In this document: positions 44,451 through 53,956 of the stretch, one piece after another
Layout of the letters: the number at the start of each line of letters is the position of its first letter
Numbering within the stretch: position 1 is the first letter of the stretch
Source of the DNA: Kordiimonas lipolytica
GTDB lineage: Bacteria > Pseudomonadota > Alphaproteobacteria > Sphingomonadales > Kordiimonadaceae
NCBI RefSeq assembly: GCF_001550065.1
Contig: NZ_LRUB01000024.1
Coordinates: 62,001-126,000, forward strand
Reading direction: 5' to 3'
DNA: 64,000 bases
Notes under the pieces: model-generated
Database searches by the model: none
Seen by the model: the letters and a program-made list of their open reading frames with translations, nothing else
What the model was told of the DNA's origin: nothing
Translations under genes and position numbers: made by a program

Positions 44451-45292
44451 ACCTAACCTACAAAATCGAGACCATGACGGCTTCGGACGTGCGCACGGCG
44501 GTGGAATGGGCGGGGCGCGAGGGCTGGAACCCGGGCCTCAATGACGCCGAAACTTTCTTTGCCGCTGATCCTAACGGCTTTTTCAAAGGCACCTTGGATG
44601 GCGAGACCGTCGCCACCGGCAGCGCCGTCATTTATGACGACAGCTATGCCTTCTGCGGGCTTTATATCGTGGCGCCGGAGCATCGCGGCAAGGGCTATGG
44701 CCTGGCGCTCACAAAGGCCCGGCTGGCATATTGCGGCGACAGGAATGTGGGCATCGACGGGGTGCTGGAGAATGTTCGCATCTATGAACGCATCGGCTAT
44801 CAGCCTTTTTACGAGAACTGCCGGTTCGAGGGTGAAGCGAAAGCGGAATTGCACAACGCTGCATCCGTGCACGCCATAACGTCCGATGATTTCGCGGCTA
44901 TTCGTGCCTATGACCGTCTGTGCTTCCCAGCCCACCGAGACGCTTTCTTGAAGGCATGGCTGGGGCAGGGTGACGGTCGCGCGGTTTGCTATAAAGCGGA
45001 CGGCGTGGTGAAGGGCTATGCCGTTCGCAGAAAGTGCCTTGAAGGCCACAAGGTGGGGCCGCTGTTTGCGGACGACGCCCATGTGGCCGAAACCCTTTTT
45101 GGTGCCCTGCAGGCAGACATTGAAGGCGAAAAGGTCATCCTTGATACGCCTGAGAATAACCCGGAGGCCATCCGGCTTGCAGAAACGCGCGGCATGCAGA
45201 AAGTGTTCGCCACCGCGCGCATGTACCAAAAAGGCCTGCCCGACATTCGGACAGGCCAGATCTTCGGCATCACGACTTTCGAGCTGGGTTAG
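44447..45292 (+). CDS. GNAT acetyltransferase with C-terminal GNAT-like domain
   Basis: A 281-aa protein with two parts. The N-terminal GNAT domain has GLYIVAPEHRGKGYGLALTKARL (acetyl-CoA loop, about residues 72-94) and YERIGYQPFYENCRF. The C-terminal half (about 145-275) with VKGYAVRRKCLEGHKVGPLFADD resembles the GNAT-like domain of the DUF1248/Acetyltransf_18 class. Substrate unknown. Overlaps the small membrane gene by four bases. Confidence 0.82.
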   Translation: MNLTYKIETMTASDVRTAVEWAGREGWNPGLNDAETFFAADPNGFFKGTLDGETVATGSAVIYDDSYAFCGLYIVAPEHRGKGYGLALTKARLAYCGDRNVGIDGVLENVRIYERIGYQPFYENCRFEGEAKAELHNAASVHAITSDDFAAIRAYDRLCFPAHRDAFLKAWLGQGDGRAVCYKADGVVKGYAVRRKCLEGHKVGPLFADDAHVAETLFGALQADIEGEKVILDTPENNPEAIRLAETRGMQKVFATARMYQKGLPDIRTGQIFGITTFELG

Positions 45293-45323
45293 GCGCTAAA
45301 TTGGCCATGTTTGCATCTATTTT

Positions 45324-45791
45324 CTAGGCTTTGAGGCGCTTGAGAACGGCTTTACTCACAAAAAGATACCGACTGTTTCCATCCCGTTCTTCTTCCCTTT
45401 GAATGAAGGTTTCCAGCCGTCGAACGAATTCTGCGGCGGCGGGATCATTTCTAACGGTGGAGATATAAGCACCCATTGGGCAACCATCGAAGCCGACATG
45501 CCAAAGCATCGCGAGGAAATATTTGATGCGTAGCTCTTTTCCCATATGGCGAACTTCATCATTGTAATAGACTTCAAACTTGTTGATTACCAGCGAAGCG
45601 CCAAAGGCATCCGTGTGGTCCTTGTGGCTTCTGGATGTGTCTATATCAGTAATAATGTCGCCTACAAGTTCATGCAGGCGACGTTCGTCCTTGCTGTGGG
45701 CACGCGCGCCCGGCTCTTCAGCGAAGGTTGAGGGATTAATACAGCTTGAAAATGCCATAAAGGCTACAAGAGCCACGTTGAAGCGCATCAA
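45324..45791 (-). CDS. Exported hypothetical protein
   Basis: A 155-aa protein with an N-terminal signal peptide (about 1-24, cleavage likely at TFA-EEP; an SSC in the hydrophobic part could be a weak lipobox). The rest is helical and charged, with one cysteine in DGCPMGAY. Not recognised. AT-rich compared with neighbours, possibly acquired. Confidence 0.6.
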   Translation of the reverse strand: MMRFNVALVAFMAFSSCINPSTFAEEPGARAHSKDERRLHELVGDIITDIDTSRSHKDHTDAFGASLVINKFEVYYNDEVRHMGKELRIKYFLAMLWHVGFDGCPMGAYISTVRNDPAAAEFVRRLETFIQREEERDGNSRYLFVSKAVLKRLKA

Positions 45792-45854
45792 AAAACCCCT
45801 CTTTAAAATCTGGGGTCAAGCCTAGGTTTTCAGCGCTGTGATTGTCAAAATAAA

Positions 45855-45877
45855 ACCCCGCTATCAGCGGGCGGGGT
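45855..45877 (-). terminator. Terminator of the OmpR-type regulator
   Basis: ACCCCGC (45855-45861) pairs with GCGGGGT (45871-45877). Read on the minus strand it is followed by TTTATTTT. Confidence 0.8.
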
Positions 45878-45901
45878 CTCGCCGTTTAAGATTGCCAAGC
45901 G

Positions 45902-46597
45902 TTAGGCTGTGAAGCCCTGCAGGCTGTAGCCGCCGGGTTCCGTCACCAATAGCCGCGCCATGCCGGGTTCATTCTCGATTTTCTGCCGCAGGCGATACAC
46001 GTGGGTCTCCAGCGTGTGCGTCGTGACACCTGAATTATAGCCCCAAACTTCCGCGAGCAGTTCATCGCGCCCAACGGCGTTGCCGCCCGCGCGGTAGAGA
46101 TACTTGAGGATGGAGGTTTCCTTTTCGGTCAGGCGCACTTTCTTGCCACTGTCTTTCTCTTCCAGGATTTTGCCTGAAGGGCGGAAATGATAGGGGCCGA
46201 TGTCGAAGGTGGCGTCTTCGCTTTGCTCATACTGGCGGAAATGGGCGCGGATGCGCGCAAGCAGCACCGTAAAGCTGAAGGGTTTGGTGACATAGTCGTT
46301 CGCGCCGGCATCCAGTCCCAGCACCGTATCGGCGTCAGAGACATTACCGGTCAGCATGATGATCGGCACGGAAACGCCGCTCTTGCGGATGCGTTTACAG
46401 AGCTCACGGCCATCCATGTCAGGCAGGCCGACATCAAGGATAATCATATCCACTTGGTTGTCCTTGAGGAAATCAAGCGTCTCGCAGGCGGCCCCTTTCT
46501 CAACGGTTGTGAACTCGTCACACAAGGCCAGTTGGTCCGCGAGACCTTCCCGCAGATCTACATCATCGTCCACAAGCAGCAGTTTGCGAGTTGGCAT
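45902..46597 (-). CDS. OmpR/PhoB family response regulator
   Basis: A 231-aa two-component regulator. The receiver domain (1-120) has the acidic pair DDD in LLLVDDDVDL, the phospho-acceptor Asp in MIILDVGLPDMDG and Lys in YVTKPFSF; the C-terminal winged helix is ETSILKYLYRAGGNAVGRDELLAEVWGYNSGVTTHTLETHVYRLRQKI. The sensor kinase is not adjacent, so its signal is unknown. ATG 46597 has AGGA upstream; an upstream extension to 46642 is ignored. It resembles the stand-alone regulator conserved in alphaproteobacteria. Confidence 0.9.
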   Translation of the reverse strand: MPTRKLLLVDDDVDLREGLADQLALCDEFTTVEKGAACETLDFLKDNQVDMIILDVGLPDMDGRELCKRIRKSGVSVPIIMLTGNVSDADTVLGLDAGANDYVTKPFSFTVLLARIRAHFRQYEQSEDATFDIGPYHFRPSGKILEEKDSGKKVRLTEKETSILKYLYRAGGNAVGRDELLAEVWGYNSGVTTHTLETHVYRLRQKIENEPGMARLLVTEPGGYSLQGFTA

Positions 46598-46762
46598 TCC
46601 AAAAATCCTCCGACGCGTAAAATTATTTGCCATAGTATGCAATAACCAGCCCTATATAAGAAGTGGAAAGCAATCTTGCCATCACGCCCGGTCACAATTG
46701 TTTGATTGGCGCGCGAGGCTGTGACAAAAAGCGGCTGCTGACTTTTGGAGAATACCCGCTAT

Positions 46763-47857
46763 ATGAAGGGCATGAACACATCTGACCAATCCCTTCTGCG
46801 CCTTGAACGCGCGGCAGACGAGCTTCGGCGCGGCCAACCCGTTGTGGTGACAAGCGGCGCGCAGGCGCTTCTCGTGATGCCGCTTGAGCTTGCGAACACG
46901 CCCGCGCTTGCGCGCTTTGACCAGATGGTAACTGGCAGCTTTGTCATGCTGACCAATAACCGTGCCCTGTCACTTAAAGTGGCGGGCGAGGACTGGGCCG
47001 CCGTGCGGCTTGAGCGCCCAAGCTGGATGAAGGCGGAAGACATGGTCGCGCTTGCGGACCCAACGCTTGATCTGGCGTCGCCGCTGAAGGGCCCCTACCG
47101 GCGGGTGAACCATCCATCGACTGAACTGGATGAGGCGGCGATCAAGATGGTCAAGTGGGCGCGGCTGCTGCCTGCTGTGCTGGCCGCGGAAGTATCGGGC
47201 GCGGACGCCTTCCCGGACCAGATGGCAGTGAATGCCGACGAGATTCTGAACGCTGATTTCACGCAGGCCGCTGCGCTTCGGCAGGTGGCGTCGGCGCGGG
47301 TGCCGCTCGCGGGTGCTGAAAATACCCACCTGGTGTCCTTCCGGCCAATGGCGGGCGGGATTGAGCATATCGCGATCGTGATCGGGGAGCCAAACCGGCA
47401 TGATCCGGTGCTGATGCGTATCCACAGTGAATGCTTCACCGGTGACTTGCTGGGGTCCCTCAAGTGCGATTGCGGCGAGCAGCTTCGGGGTGCGATCAAG
47501 GCGATCGAGGACGCCGGCGGCGGCGTGCTTCTCTATCTGGCGCAGGAAGGCCGGGGCATCGGTTTGATCTCGAAACTCAAGGCCTATGCGCTGCAGGATC
47601 AGGGCTATGACACGGTGGATGCCAACACGCGCCTCGGGTTCGATGTGGACGAACGCGTTTTCGCGCCGGCAGCTGAGATGCTCAAGCAGCTTGGGTTCAA
47701 GTCGGTCAGGCTGATGACCAACAACCCGGACAAGGTTGCGGGGCTGGAGCGTTTCGGCGTGACGGTCACCGAACGCGTGGCGCACAAGTTCCCAACCAAT
47801 CCGCACAATGAGCAGTATCTGGCCACCAAGAAGGCCAAGACAGGTCACATCCTTTAA
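46763..47857 (+). CDS. ribA: GTP cyclohydrolase II
   Basis: A 364-aa enzyme for the first step of riboflavin synthesis. The catalytic domain (from about 185) has the zinc ligands in SECFTGDLLGSLKCDCGEQL, YLAQEGRGIGL, DANTRLGFDVDER and RLMTNNPDKV. The N-terminal 180 residues are a degenerate region seen in many alphaproteobacterial RibA proteins; it lacks the DHBP synthase active residues. ATG 46763 is chosen although TTG 46745 and ATG 46772 are possible. Confidence 0.9.
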   Translation: MKGMNTSDQSLLRLERAADELRRGQPVVVTSGAQALLVMPLELANTPALARFDQMVTGSFVMLTNNRALSLKVAGEDWAAVRLERPSWMKAEDMVALADPTLDLASPLKGPYRRVNHPSTELDEAAIKMVKWARLLPAVLAAEVSGADAFPDQMAVNADEILNADFTQAAALRQVASARVPLAGAENTHLVSFRPMAGGIEHIAIVIGEPNRHDPVLMRIHSECFTGDLLGSLKCDCGEQLRGAIKAIEDAGGGVLLYLAQEGRGIGLISKLKAYALQDQGYDTVDANTRLGFDVDERVFAPAAEMLKQLGFKSVRLMTNNPDKVAGLERFGVTVTERVAHKFPTNPHNEQYLATKKAKTGHIL

Positions 47858-48384
47858 TGACTGTCTGGCTAGTGACACCAGACAAGGACAACAGCCGCCG
47901 TGGGCGCTTGACCGGCCCTATGTTCGAGGCGCCTTGCGCGCTGGGGAAACACGGTGTGATAGCACAGGACCGGGGGCGTGAGGGCGACGGCAAGACGCCG
48001 GCGGGTACTTACCCGTTCAGGAAAGTCTTCTACCGCCCCGACCGCGAAGAACCACCGGTCACGGACTTGGCCGTCGAGGCGCTGACGCCCACCCACGGCT
48101 GGTGCGATGACGTGGAAAGCCCCCATTATAACCGGCTGGTGCGCCTGCCGTTCGGCCCATCACACGAGAAGATGTGGCGCGAGGATGCGCTTTATGACCT
48201 AGTCGTGGTCTTGGGGCATAATGACGATCCGGTGGTGCCGGGCCTTGGTAGCGCCATTTTCTTGCATGTGGCCAAGGACGGTTTCAAGCCGACGCTCGGT
48301 TGCGTCGCTGTGGAAAAGGGTGCCCTCCGCCGCTTCCTCAGGCAGGTGAAGCCGGACGACCGGATCAAGGTTGAGTTGGGTTAG
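47857..48384 (+). CDS. L,D-transpeptidase family (YkuD) protein
   Basis: A 175-aa protein with the YkuD catalytic pattern in HVAKDGFKPTLGCVAV: His and, thirteen residues on, Cys. GDGKTPAGTYPF and GHNDDPVVPGLGSAIF match the domain. There is no signal peptide, so it resembles cytoplasmic or non-canonically placed family members; peptidoglycan cross-linking is uncertain. Its start overlaps the last base of the ribA stop codon and it converges with yggS by four bases. Confidence 0.82.
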   Translation: MTVWLVTPDKDNSRRGRLTGPMFEAPCALGKHGVIAQDRGREGDGKTPAGTYPFRKVFYRPDREEPPVTDLAVEALTPTHGWCDDVESPHYNRLVRLPFGPSHEKMWREDALYDLVVVLGHNDDPVVPGLGSAIFLHVAKDGFKPTLGCVAVEKGALRRFLRQVKPDDRIKVELG

Positions 48385-49052
48385 CTATAATCCCGGGCAC
48401 CGAAGATCGCTGTTCCTACACGAATATCTGACGCACCCATGGCGGCAGCCAAAGCGTAATCGCTGCTCATGCCCATCGACAGACGCTCAAGCCCATGTTT
48501 CTTCGCGAATTTCTTGAGAAGGCCGAAGTGCAAAGTTGGGTCATCCCCCACGGGCGGAATACACATAAGGCCCACCACATTGTGCCCTAAAGTGCGACAC
48601 TCGTTGAGGAGGCTTTCAAGATCTTCGGCCAGCACGCCGCCTTTCTGGTCCTCGCGGCCGGTGTTGACCTGGAGAAAGATGGGCAGCTTGCGGCCCTGCT
48701 TGTCCATCTCTGTCGCCAGCGCCTTGGCGAGCTTCGGGCGGTCGACCGACTGGATCACGTCAAACAGCGCCACAGCGTTCGCCGCTTTGTTGGTTTGCAG
48801 GCTGCCGATCAAATGCAGTTCTACATCCGGGTAGTCGGGCTTCAGCGTGCCCCAGCGTTCTTCGGCTTCCTGCACGCGGTTTTCGCCAAACACCCGGTGG
48901 CCAGCCTCAAGCGCCGCGCGCACGCGCTCAAGGGGCTGAACCTTCGAAACCGCAATCAGCTTTGGCTGGTTCTCGTCTACGCCGACATGCTTGCACATGC
49001 GGGTGATCTCTTTTTTCACAGCATCGATATTGGCTTTGATGTCCGGCGTCAT
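48381..49052 (-). CDS. YggS-type PLP homeostasis protein
   Basis: A 223-aa alanine-racemase-fold protein (YggS/PROSC). The PLP lysine lies in LIAVSKVQPLERV, then FGENRVQEAEERW, HLIGSLQTNKA, VNTGREDQKGGV and the C-terminal SMGMSSDYALAAAMGASDIRVGTAIFG. Controls free pyridoxal phosphate and amino acid balance. Often near ftsZ or lolA-type loci; here beside thiE, divergent by 56 bases. Confidence 0.95.
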   Translation of the reverse strand: MTPDIKANIDAVKKEITRMCKHVGVDENQPKLIAVSKVQPLERVRAALEAGHRVFGENRVQEAEERWGTLKPDYPDVELHLIGSLQTNKAANAVALFDVIQSVDRPKLAKALATEMDKQGRKLPIFLQVNTGREDQKGGVLAEDLESLLNECRTLGHNVVGLMCIPPVGDDPTLHFGLLKKFAKKHGLERLSMGMSSDYALAAAMGASDIRVGTAIFGARDYS

Positions 49053-49108
49053 GGGCGCATGTCCTTTGGGCTTGTTGGTGCCCTGTTCCTATGGGATAGC
49101 TTAACCCC

Positions 49109-49708
49109 ATGGTCAAGAGCGAGATTACATTAAGGGCTGAAGGCGCGGCTGCCAAGATGGTGGCGGCTTTGGGCGGCGCGCTACCAGTCTTTATCACCCA
49201 TGCTGGCCGCGTGCCGGACCCGCTTGCTGTCGCCTCAGGCCTGCCTGAAGGCGCGATTGTCATTGTGCGGGACTATGACCATGCGGATCGCGCGGCCTTG
49301 GCCCGATCCCTCCGAGAAGTCACCAAAGAGCGTAGGCAGATACTGCTGATTGCAGGTGATGCTAGGCTTGCGCGCGCGGTGAATGCAGACGGCCTGCATC
49401 TGCCTGAGCATCAGCTCGTGCGTCCTCCGGTCCTGACAGGATTTTCCTTCGTGAGTGCCGCGTGCCACAGCCGGGCAGCGATGAAACGTGCGGCCGCCAT
49501 CGGGGCCGACCTCGCGCTTGTGTCGCCGGTGTTTGAAACGCGCAGCCACGCCGGGGCACCCTGCCTTGGCCTGCACCGGTTCGCGCGATTGATCAAGGAT
49601 GCACCGCTGCCTGTCGCGGCGCTAGGCGGCGTCAATACAGGGACGGCCAAAAAACTTAGGCCGCTAGATTTAGCGGCCTTTGCAGCGATTGACGGGTTTC
49701 TGGGTTAA
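49109..49708 (+). CDS. Thiamine phosphate synthase-like protein
   Basis: A 199-aa TIM-barrel protein of the ThiE/TenI family. DYDHADRAALAR, LIAGDARLARAVNADGLHLPEHQL, and ALVSPVFETRSHAGAPCLG match ThiE-type segments; the final ALGGVNTGTAKKLRP is the phosphate-binding region. It lacks the canonical GD-D substrate motif in parts, so it may be a TenI-like paralogue rather than the main ThiE. No THI-box riboswitch was seen upstream, though only 56 bases are available. Confidence 0.75.
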   Translation: MVKSEITLRAEGAAAKMVAALGGALPVFITHAGRVPDPLAVASGLPEGAIVIVRDYDHADRAALARSLREVTKERRQILLIAGDARLARAVNADGLHLPEHQLVRPPVLTGFSFVSAACHSRAAMKRAAAIGADLALVSPVFETRSHAGAPCLGLHRFARLIKDAPLPVAALGGVNTGTAKKLRPLDLAAFAAIDGFLG

Positions 49709-50590
49709 TTAGAAACGCAGGCGGCCACCCAGGAAGATCATCTGGGATTTTTCGCCCGCTTCCGGGTCCAGCATCAGGCGGCTGCCGTAATCATAATAGC
49801 GCACACCACCCGTGAGCCCGAGCGTGTCAGTCAGGCGGTAGCTTGCGCCTAACTCAACAGAAATGATGTTGCGGGCTTCGTTTTCAATGCCGTACAGGTC
49901 TGCGCCTTCACGGTATTCGCTCATCGACAGGCGGGCCGACCAGCTGTTGGCCTGATAGGAGAAGCCTACGTCAAAGCCAGACATATCTGGATCGAACAGG
50001 CTGGTCTGGCGGACAAGCGACGCGTCCAGGCCGAAACCGGAATAGCCGAGAGAAAAGCCAACATTATACTGGCGCTCTGCCAAGTCGCTGCTGTTGAAGG
50101 CGTTTGCCGCTGGCAGGCCCTGCATGGAAAGGCGGTAGGCGCTTTTGAGGGCAATCTCGAAACCACGATCTGTCGGGTCGTTCTTGTCTGCTCCGAAGGT
50201 CACACCGACACGACCGCCGGTACCGAAGATATCCTGGCCGTAAGAGCCGCGCACGGTGCCGTCTGGCGCCAGCAGCGAGGAGAAGTCAGGGCGGTCGGAC
50301 AGGCTGCCAATGGCGGAGCCGGAGGCCGAAGGGCCTGCCTCACGCAGATAGAAGAAGCCATTGTCTTTGGATTCGGATTTGTTCCTGAGGCTCAGCTCAA
50401 GGTCCTTGATCGCGTCGCCTTTGTCAGTTTTCTGAACATCACGCAGCTTGGCCATCTGTTCAGCGATAAAGAGATCAAGGCTTTGCAGGAAACCACTCGA
50501 TTCAAAACGCGTTTTTTCCTCCGCCAGCGTCGCTGTGGAGGAGGCTGAAATCATCAGCGCCGTGACGGCATATTTGATCGCGTTTTTCAT
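49709..50590 (-). CDS. Outer membrane beta-barrel protein, uncharacterised
   Basis: A 293-aa exported protein. A signal peptide (about 1-23, cleavage TLA-EEK) and a helical region up to about residue 95 (rich in K, D, E, S) precede a Gly/Ser/aromatic-rich barrel with alternating strands: VGVTFGADKND, YNVGFSLGYSGFGLDASLV, FDVGFSYQANSWSARLSMSEY, VELGASYRLTDTLGLTGGVRYYDYGSRLML, ending GGRLRF with terminal Phe. Porin- or OmpA-like, but I do not recognise the family. ATG 50590 has GAAGG upstream. Confidence 0.7.
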   Translation of the reverse strand: MKNAIKYAVTALMISASSTATLAEEKTRFESSGFLQSLDLFIAEQMAKLRDVQKTDKGDAIKDLELSLRNKSESKDNGFFYLREAGPSASGSAIGSLSDRPDFSSLLAPDGTVRGSYGQDIFGTGGRVGVTFGADKNDPTDRGFEIALKSAYRLSMQGLPAANAFNSSDLAERQYNVGFSLGYSGFGLDASLVRQTSLFDPDMSGFDVGFSYQANSWSARLSMSEYREGADLYGIENEARNIISVELGASYRLTDTLGLTGGVRYYDYGSRLMLDPEAGEKSQMIFLGGRLRF

Positions 50591-50832
50591 AGCCTTCGCC
50601 AACTGGTACACATTAGTACGCCATAATGATATTGAATCCTTCGTTAACTTCGCAAGGGTCGAGGGCGAAAATAGGACTCCCTGTGTCCTGCTTGCCACTA
50701 TTTTGACGCTTTTCGGACTGGTCAGCGCCTCTTCTGACCGCTATAACCCGCTGGAGGCCGAAAAAAGTTCGCCGGTCGCCTGGTGGCGACCAGACGGACA
50801 GGCCAGGAAAAAACGAATCCACGGGGTGTAGT

Positions 50833-51264
50833 ATGCAAAATTTTGCCCGTACCATGATGGTACTGATGGTCAGTCTCTCACTGGGCGCTTGTTCGATGTT
50901 CGGCGGTGGCGACAAGGGTGAGGAGATGGGCCCGCGGACCACGGCAATCGGTGTGAACGGTTATCTGTGGCAGGCGGCGCTTGATACGTTGTCTTTCATG
51001 CCGTTCGACCAGGTAGAGCCATCGGGCGGTGTCATCACCACGCACTGGCATTCCACGGCTGACGCCCCCGACGAGCGGGTCAAGCTGACGGTGCGTTTCA
51101 TGTCCAAGGAGCTGCGCTCGGACGGCGTGAAAGTATCGGTTGTCCGCCAGGAACGTACAGACGGCAATTGGCTGACCGTACCGGTGCAGGCCGCGACAGC
51201 GCTGCAGATTGAGGAATCGATCCTTGAGCGTGCCCGCCAATTGCGCCTTGCGGTGTCAAACTAG
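50833..51264 (+). CDS. DUF3576 lipoprotein
   Basis: A 143-aa predicted lipoprotein. Lipobox LGAC at Cys20, then a GGG-D linker and a compact domain starting IGVNGYLWQAALDTLSFMPFDQVEPSGGVITTHWH, characteristic of DUF3576, which commonly precedes leuS in alphaproteobacteria. Function unknown; the placement beside leuS-lptE-holA suggests an envelope role. Confidence 0.85.
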   Translation: MQNFARTMMVLMVSLSLGACSMFGGGDKGEEMGPRTTAIGVNGYLWQAALDTLSFMPFDQVEPSGGVITTHWHSTADAPDERVKLTVRFMSKELRSDGVKVSVVRQERTDGNWLTVPVQAATALQIEESILERARQLRLAVSN

Positions 51265-51314
51265 GTTGCACCATTTTGCAGGGTGCTCTTGCGGGCGCCC
51301 AGATAACCAGTTCG

Positions 51315-51334
51315 AGCCGGGCGTGAGCCCGGCT
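51315..51334. terminator. GC-rich hairpin between the DUF3576 gene and leuS
   Basis: AGCCGGGC and GCCCGGCT form a perfect 8-bp stem with a GTGA loop (a GNRA type). No U tract follows, only TTTCAG. A second small stem (GGGC-GAAA-GCCC, 51355-51366) follows, and a TATAAT lies at 51342-51347, so a promoter for leuS may start here, though no good -35 is seen. Confidence 0.5.
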
Positions 51335-51391
51335 GTTTCAGTATAATAGAGGCGGGGCGAAAGCCCGGCCGGCAGTACAGAGATAAAGATC

Positions 51392-53956
51392 ATGTCCCGC
51401 TACAACGCAAAAGCCACCGAAGCCAAATGGCAAAAAGTGTGGACCGAGTCCCAGACCTTCAAGACGGACACCGCGTCTGAAAAGCCGAAATATTATGTGC
51501 TTGAGATGTTCCCTTATCCGTCGGGCCGGGTGCATGTGGGCCATGTGCGCAACTACACCATGGGTGACGTGGTGGCACGCTACCGCCGGGCACAGGGTTA
51601 TGAGGTGTTGCACCCCATGGGTTGGGACGCTTTCGGTATGCCTGCGGAAAACGCCGCGATGGAGCGCAAGGTTCACCCTGCGGACTGGACGTACGACAAT
51701 ATTGCCAACATGCGCGAGCAGCTGAAGCATATCGGCCTCGCCATCGATTGGGATCGCGAGATCGCCACTTGCGACCCGTCCTACTATGGCAAAGAGCAGC
51801 AGATCTTCATCGATTTCTACAAAGCCGGTCTGGTGTACCGCAAGGAAAGCTGGGTGAACTGGGACCCGGTCGATAACACGGTGCTCGCGAACGAGCAGGT
51901 GATCGACGGCAAGGGCTGGCGTTCCGGCGCGCCGGTTGAGCGCCGCAAGCTCAGCCAATGGTTCCTCAAGATCACCGATTTCGCTGACGATCTTCTTGAA
52001 GGCCTTAAGGGCCTTGAGTGCTGGCCGGACAAGGTGCGCCTGATGCAGGAAAACTGGATCGGCCGCAGCGAAGGCCTGAAGTTCGATTTTGAAATTGCCC
52101 AGACAGGCGAAAAGCTGCCGGTTTATACAACGCGACCGGACACGCTGTTTGGTGCCAGCTTCTGCGCCATCGCGGCGGACCACCCGCTGGCGGCGAAACT
52201 GTCGGAAGATAATGCAGACCTGAAAGCCTTCTGTGACGAGTGCCGCAAGACCGGCACCACCGAGGAAGCGATCGAAAAAGCCGAGAAGAAAGGCTTCGAC
52301 ACGGGCCTTACGGTGAAGCATCCATGTGACGACACGTGGGAACTGCCGATCTATGTGGCCAACTTCGTGCTGATGGACTATGGCACCGGCGCCATCTTCG
52401 CCTGCCCGTCGGGCGACCAGCGTGACCTTGATTTCGCCCGCAAGTACCACCTGCCTGTGGTGCCTGTGGTTCTGCCGGAAGGCGAGGATGCATCCTCGTT
52501 CGAGATCGGCACAGAGGCCTATACGGGTCCGGGCAAGATGATCAACAGCCGCTTCCTTGACGGCATGGAAGCCATGGACGCCAAGGCGCACATGATCGAC
52601 CTGGCCGAAAAAGAAGGCTGGGGCGAACGCACGGTCAACTTCCGCCTGCGCGACTGGGGTGTTTCCCGCCAGCGCTATTGGGGCACGCCTATCCCGTTCG
52701 TGCACTGTGATGACTGCGGCGTGGTGCCAGTGCCAAGCGACCAGCTGCCGGTTGAGCTGCCTGAGGACGTGTCTTTCGACAAGCCGGGCAACCCGCTGGA
52801 GCATCACCCCACCTGGAAGCACACCGATTGCCCTTCATGCGGCAAGAAGGCCGTACGTGAGACGGACACGATGGACACGTTTGTCGACTCGTCCTGGTAT
52901 TTCCTGCGCTTCTGCACACCGGACGCTGACGAGCCGTTCGACACGGATGTGGTCAACGAATGGCTGCCGGTGAACCAATATATTGGTGGTGTGGAGCATG
53001 CGATCCTGCACCTTCTTTATGCCCGCTTCTTCACCCGTGCGCTCAAGCATGTTGGCCGCACCAACATTGAAGAACCGTTCGAGGGCCTGTTTACGCAGGG
53101 CATGGTGAACCATGTGACCTACAAGGACAGCGATGACGAATGGGTGTTCCCTGAGCTTGTCCGCGCCCGCGAGGACGGGTCCCTGTTCCGCACCGACAAC
53201 GGCCTTGAGGTGACCGAAGGCCGGGTTGAGAAAATGTCCAAGTCGAAGAAGAATGTGGTCGACCCAGACGACATTATCGACCAGTACGGCGCAGACACAG
53301 CGCGTTGGTTCGTGCTTAGTGATAGCCCGCCAGAGCGCGACCTTCTGTGGACTGAAGCAGGCATCGAAGGCGCCTGGCGTTTTGCCCAGCGTGTTTACCG
53401 CCTGGTGATGACGCCGCCGTCGGACTTTGCCGCTGTGGGTGCCGCTATCCCTGAAAGCCTGTCCGACACGGCACTGGCGCTTCGGAAAGCCACGCACAAA
53501 ACCATCGAAGGCGTGACGGCAGACATTGAAAATCTTCACTTCAACAAGGCTGTGGCTCGTTTGTATGAATTCGCCAATGCCGTTGGCGGCAAATGTGTGG
53601 GCGACGGCGCGCCGGAAGCGCTTCGCGAAGCGCTGGAGACGCTTGTTCTTCTTGTGGGCCCAATGATGCCGCACCTGGCGGAAGAGCTCTGGCAAGCCCT
53701 TGGCCACAAGACGCTGGTGTCCGAAACGCCGTGGCCAAAGGCCATCAAGGCGCTGACCGTTGATGACACGGTCAAGATGGCCGTGCAGGTAAACGGCAAA
53801 GTGCGCGACACGATTGAAGTGGCCAAGGATATGGCCAAGGAAGACGTGGAAGCGCTGGCGCTCGGCCTTGAGAATGTCAAGAAATACACCGACGGCAATA
53901 CCATCCGCAAAGTGATTGTGGTGCCCGGCCGTATCGTCAACATCGTGGCCAACTGA
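51392..53956 (+). CDS. leuS: Leucyl-tRNA synthetase
   Basis: An 854-aa class I synthetase. The HIGH motif appears as HVGH in [16 protein letters not shown]; the KMSKS motif is exact in [10 protein letters not shown] near residue 617. The CP1 editing domain (about 220-400) with [12 protein letters not shown] is intact, and the zinc-like C-x2-C segment [11 protein letters not shown] is present. C-terminal anticodon-binding domain follows. Length is normal. Confidence 0.97.
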   Translation: MSRYNAKATEAKWQKVWTESQTFKTDTASEKPKYYVLEMFPYPSGRVHVGHVRNYTMGDVVARYRRAQGYEVLHPMGWDAFGMPAENAAMERKVHPADWTYDNIANMREQLKHIGLAIDWDREIATCDPSYYGKEQQIFIDFYKAGLVYRKESWVNWDPVDNTVLANEQVIDGKGWRSGAPVERRKLSQWFLKITDFADDLLEGLKGLECWPDKVRLMQENWIGRSEGLKFDFEIAQTGEKLPVYTTRPDTLFGASFCAIAADHPLAAKLSEDNADLKAFCDECRKTGTTEEAIEKAEKKGFDTGLTVKHPCDDTWELPIYVANFVLMDYGTGAIFACPSGDQRDLDFARKYHLPVVPVVLPEGEDASSFEIGTEAYTGPGKMINSRFLDGMEAMDAKAHMIDLAEKEGWGERTVNFRLRDWGVSRQRYWGTPIPFVHCDDCGVVPVPSDQLPVELPEDVSFDKPGNPLEHHPTWKHTDCPSCGKKAVRETDTMDTFVDSSWYFLRFCTPDADEPFDTDVVNEWLPVNQYIGGVEHAILHLLYARFFTRALKHVGRTNIEEPFEGLFTQGMVNHVTYKDSDDEWVFPELVRAREDGSLFRTDNGLEVTEGRVEKMSKSKKNVVDPDDIIDQYGADTARWFVLSDSPPERDLLWTEAGIEGAWRFAQRVYRLVMTPPSDFAAVGAAIPESLSDTALALRKATHKTIEGVTADIENLHFNKAVARLYEFANAVGGKCVGDGAPEALREALETLVLLVGPMMPHLAEELWQALGHKTLVSETPWPKAIKALTVDDTVKMAVQVNGKVRDTIEVAKDMAKEDVEALALGLENVKKYTDGNTIRKVIVVPGRIVNIVAN

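Noticed and set aside
49053..49108. Thiamine pyrophosphate riboswitch before the ThiE-like gene
   Set aside because: Only 56 bases separate it from the divergent yggS start and no THI-box elements are present.
50448..50831. 127-codon plus-strand frame between the barrel and DUF3576 genes
   Set aside because: Its first third is antisense to the barrel gene signal region and it has no start context.
51338..52822. 494-codon minus-strand frame opposite leuS
   Set aside because: Antisense to an unmistakable leucyl-tRNA synthetase.
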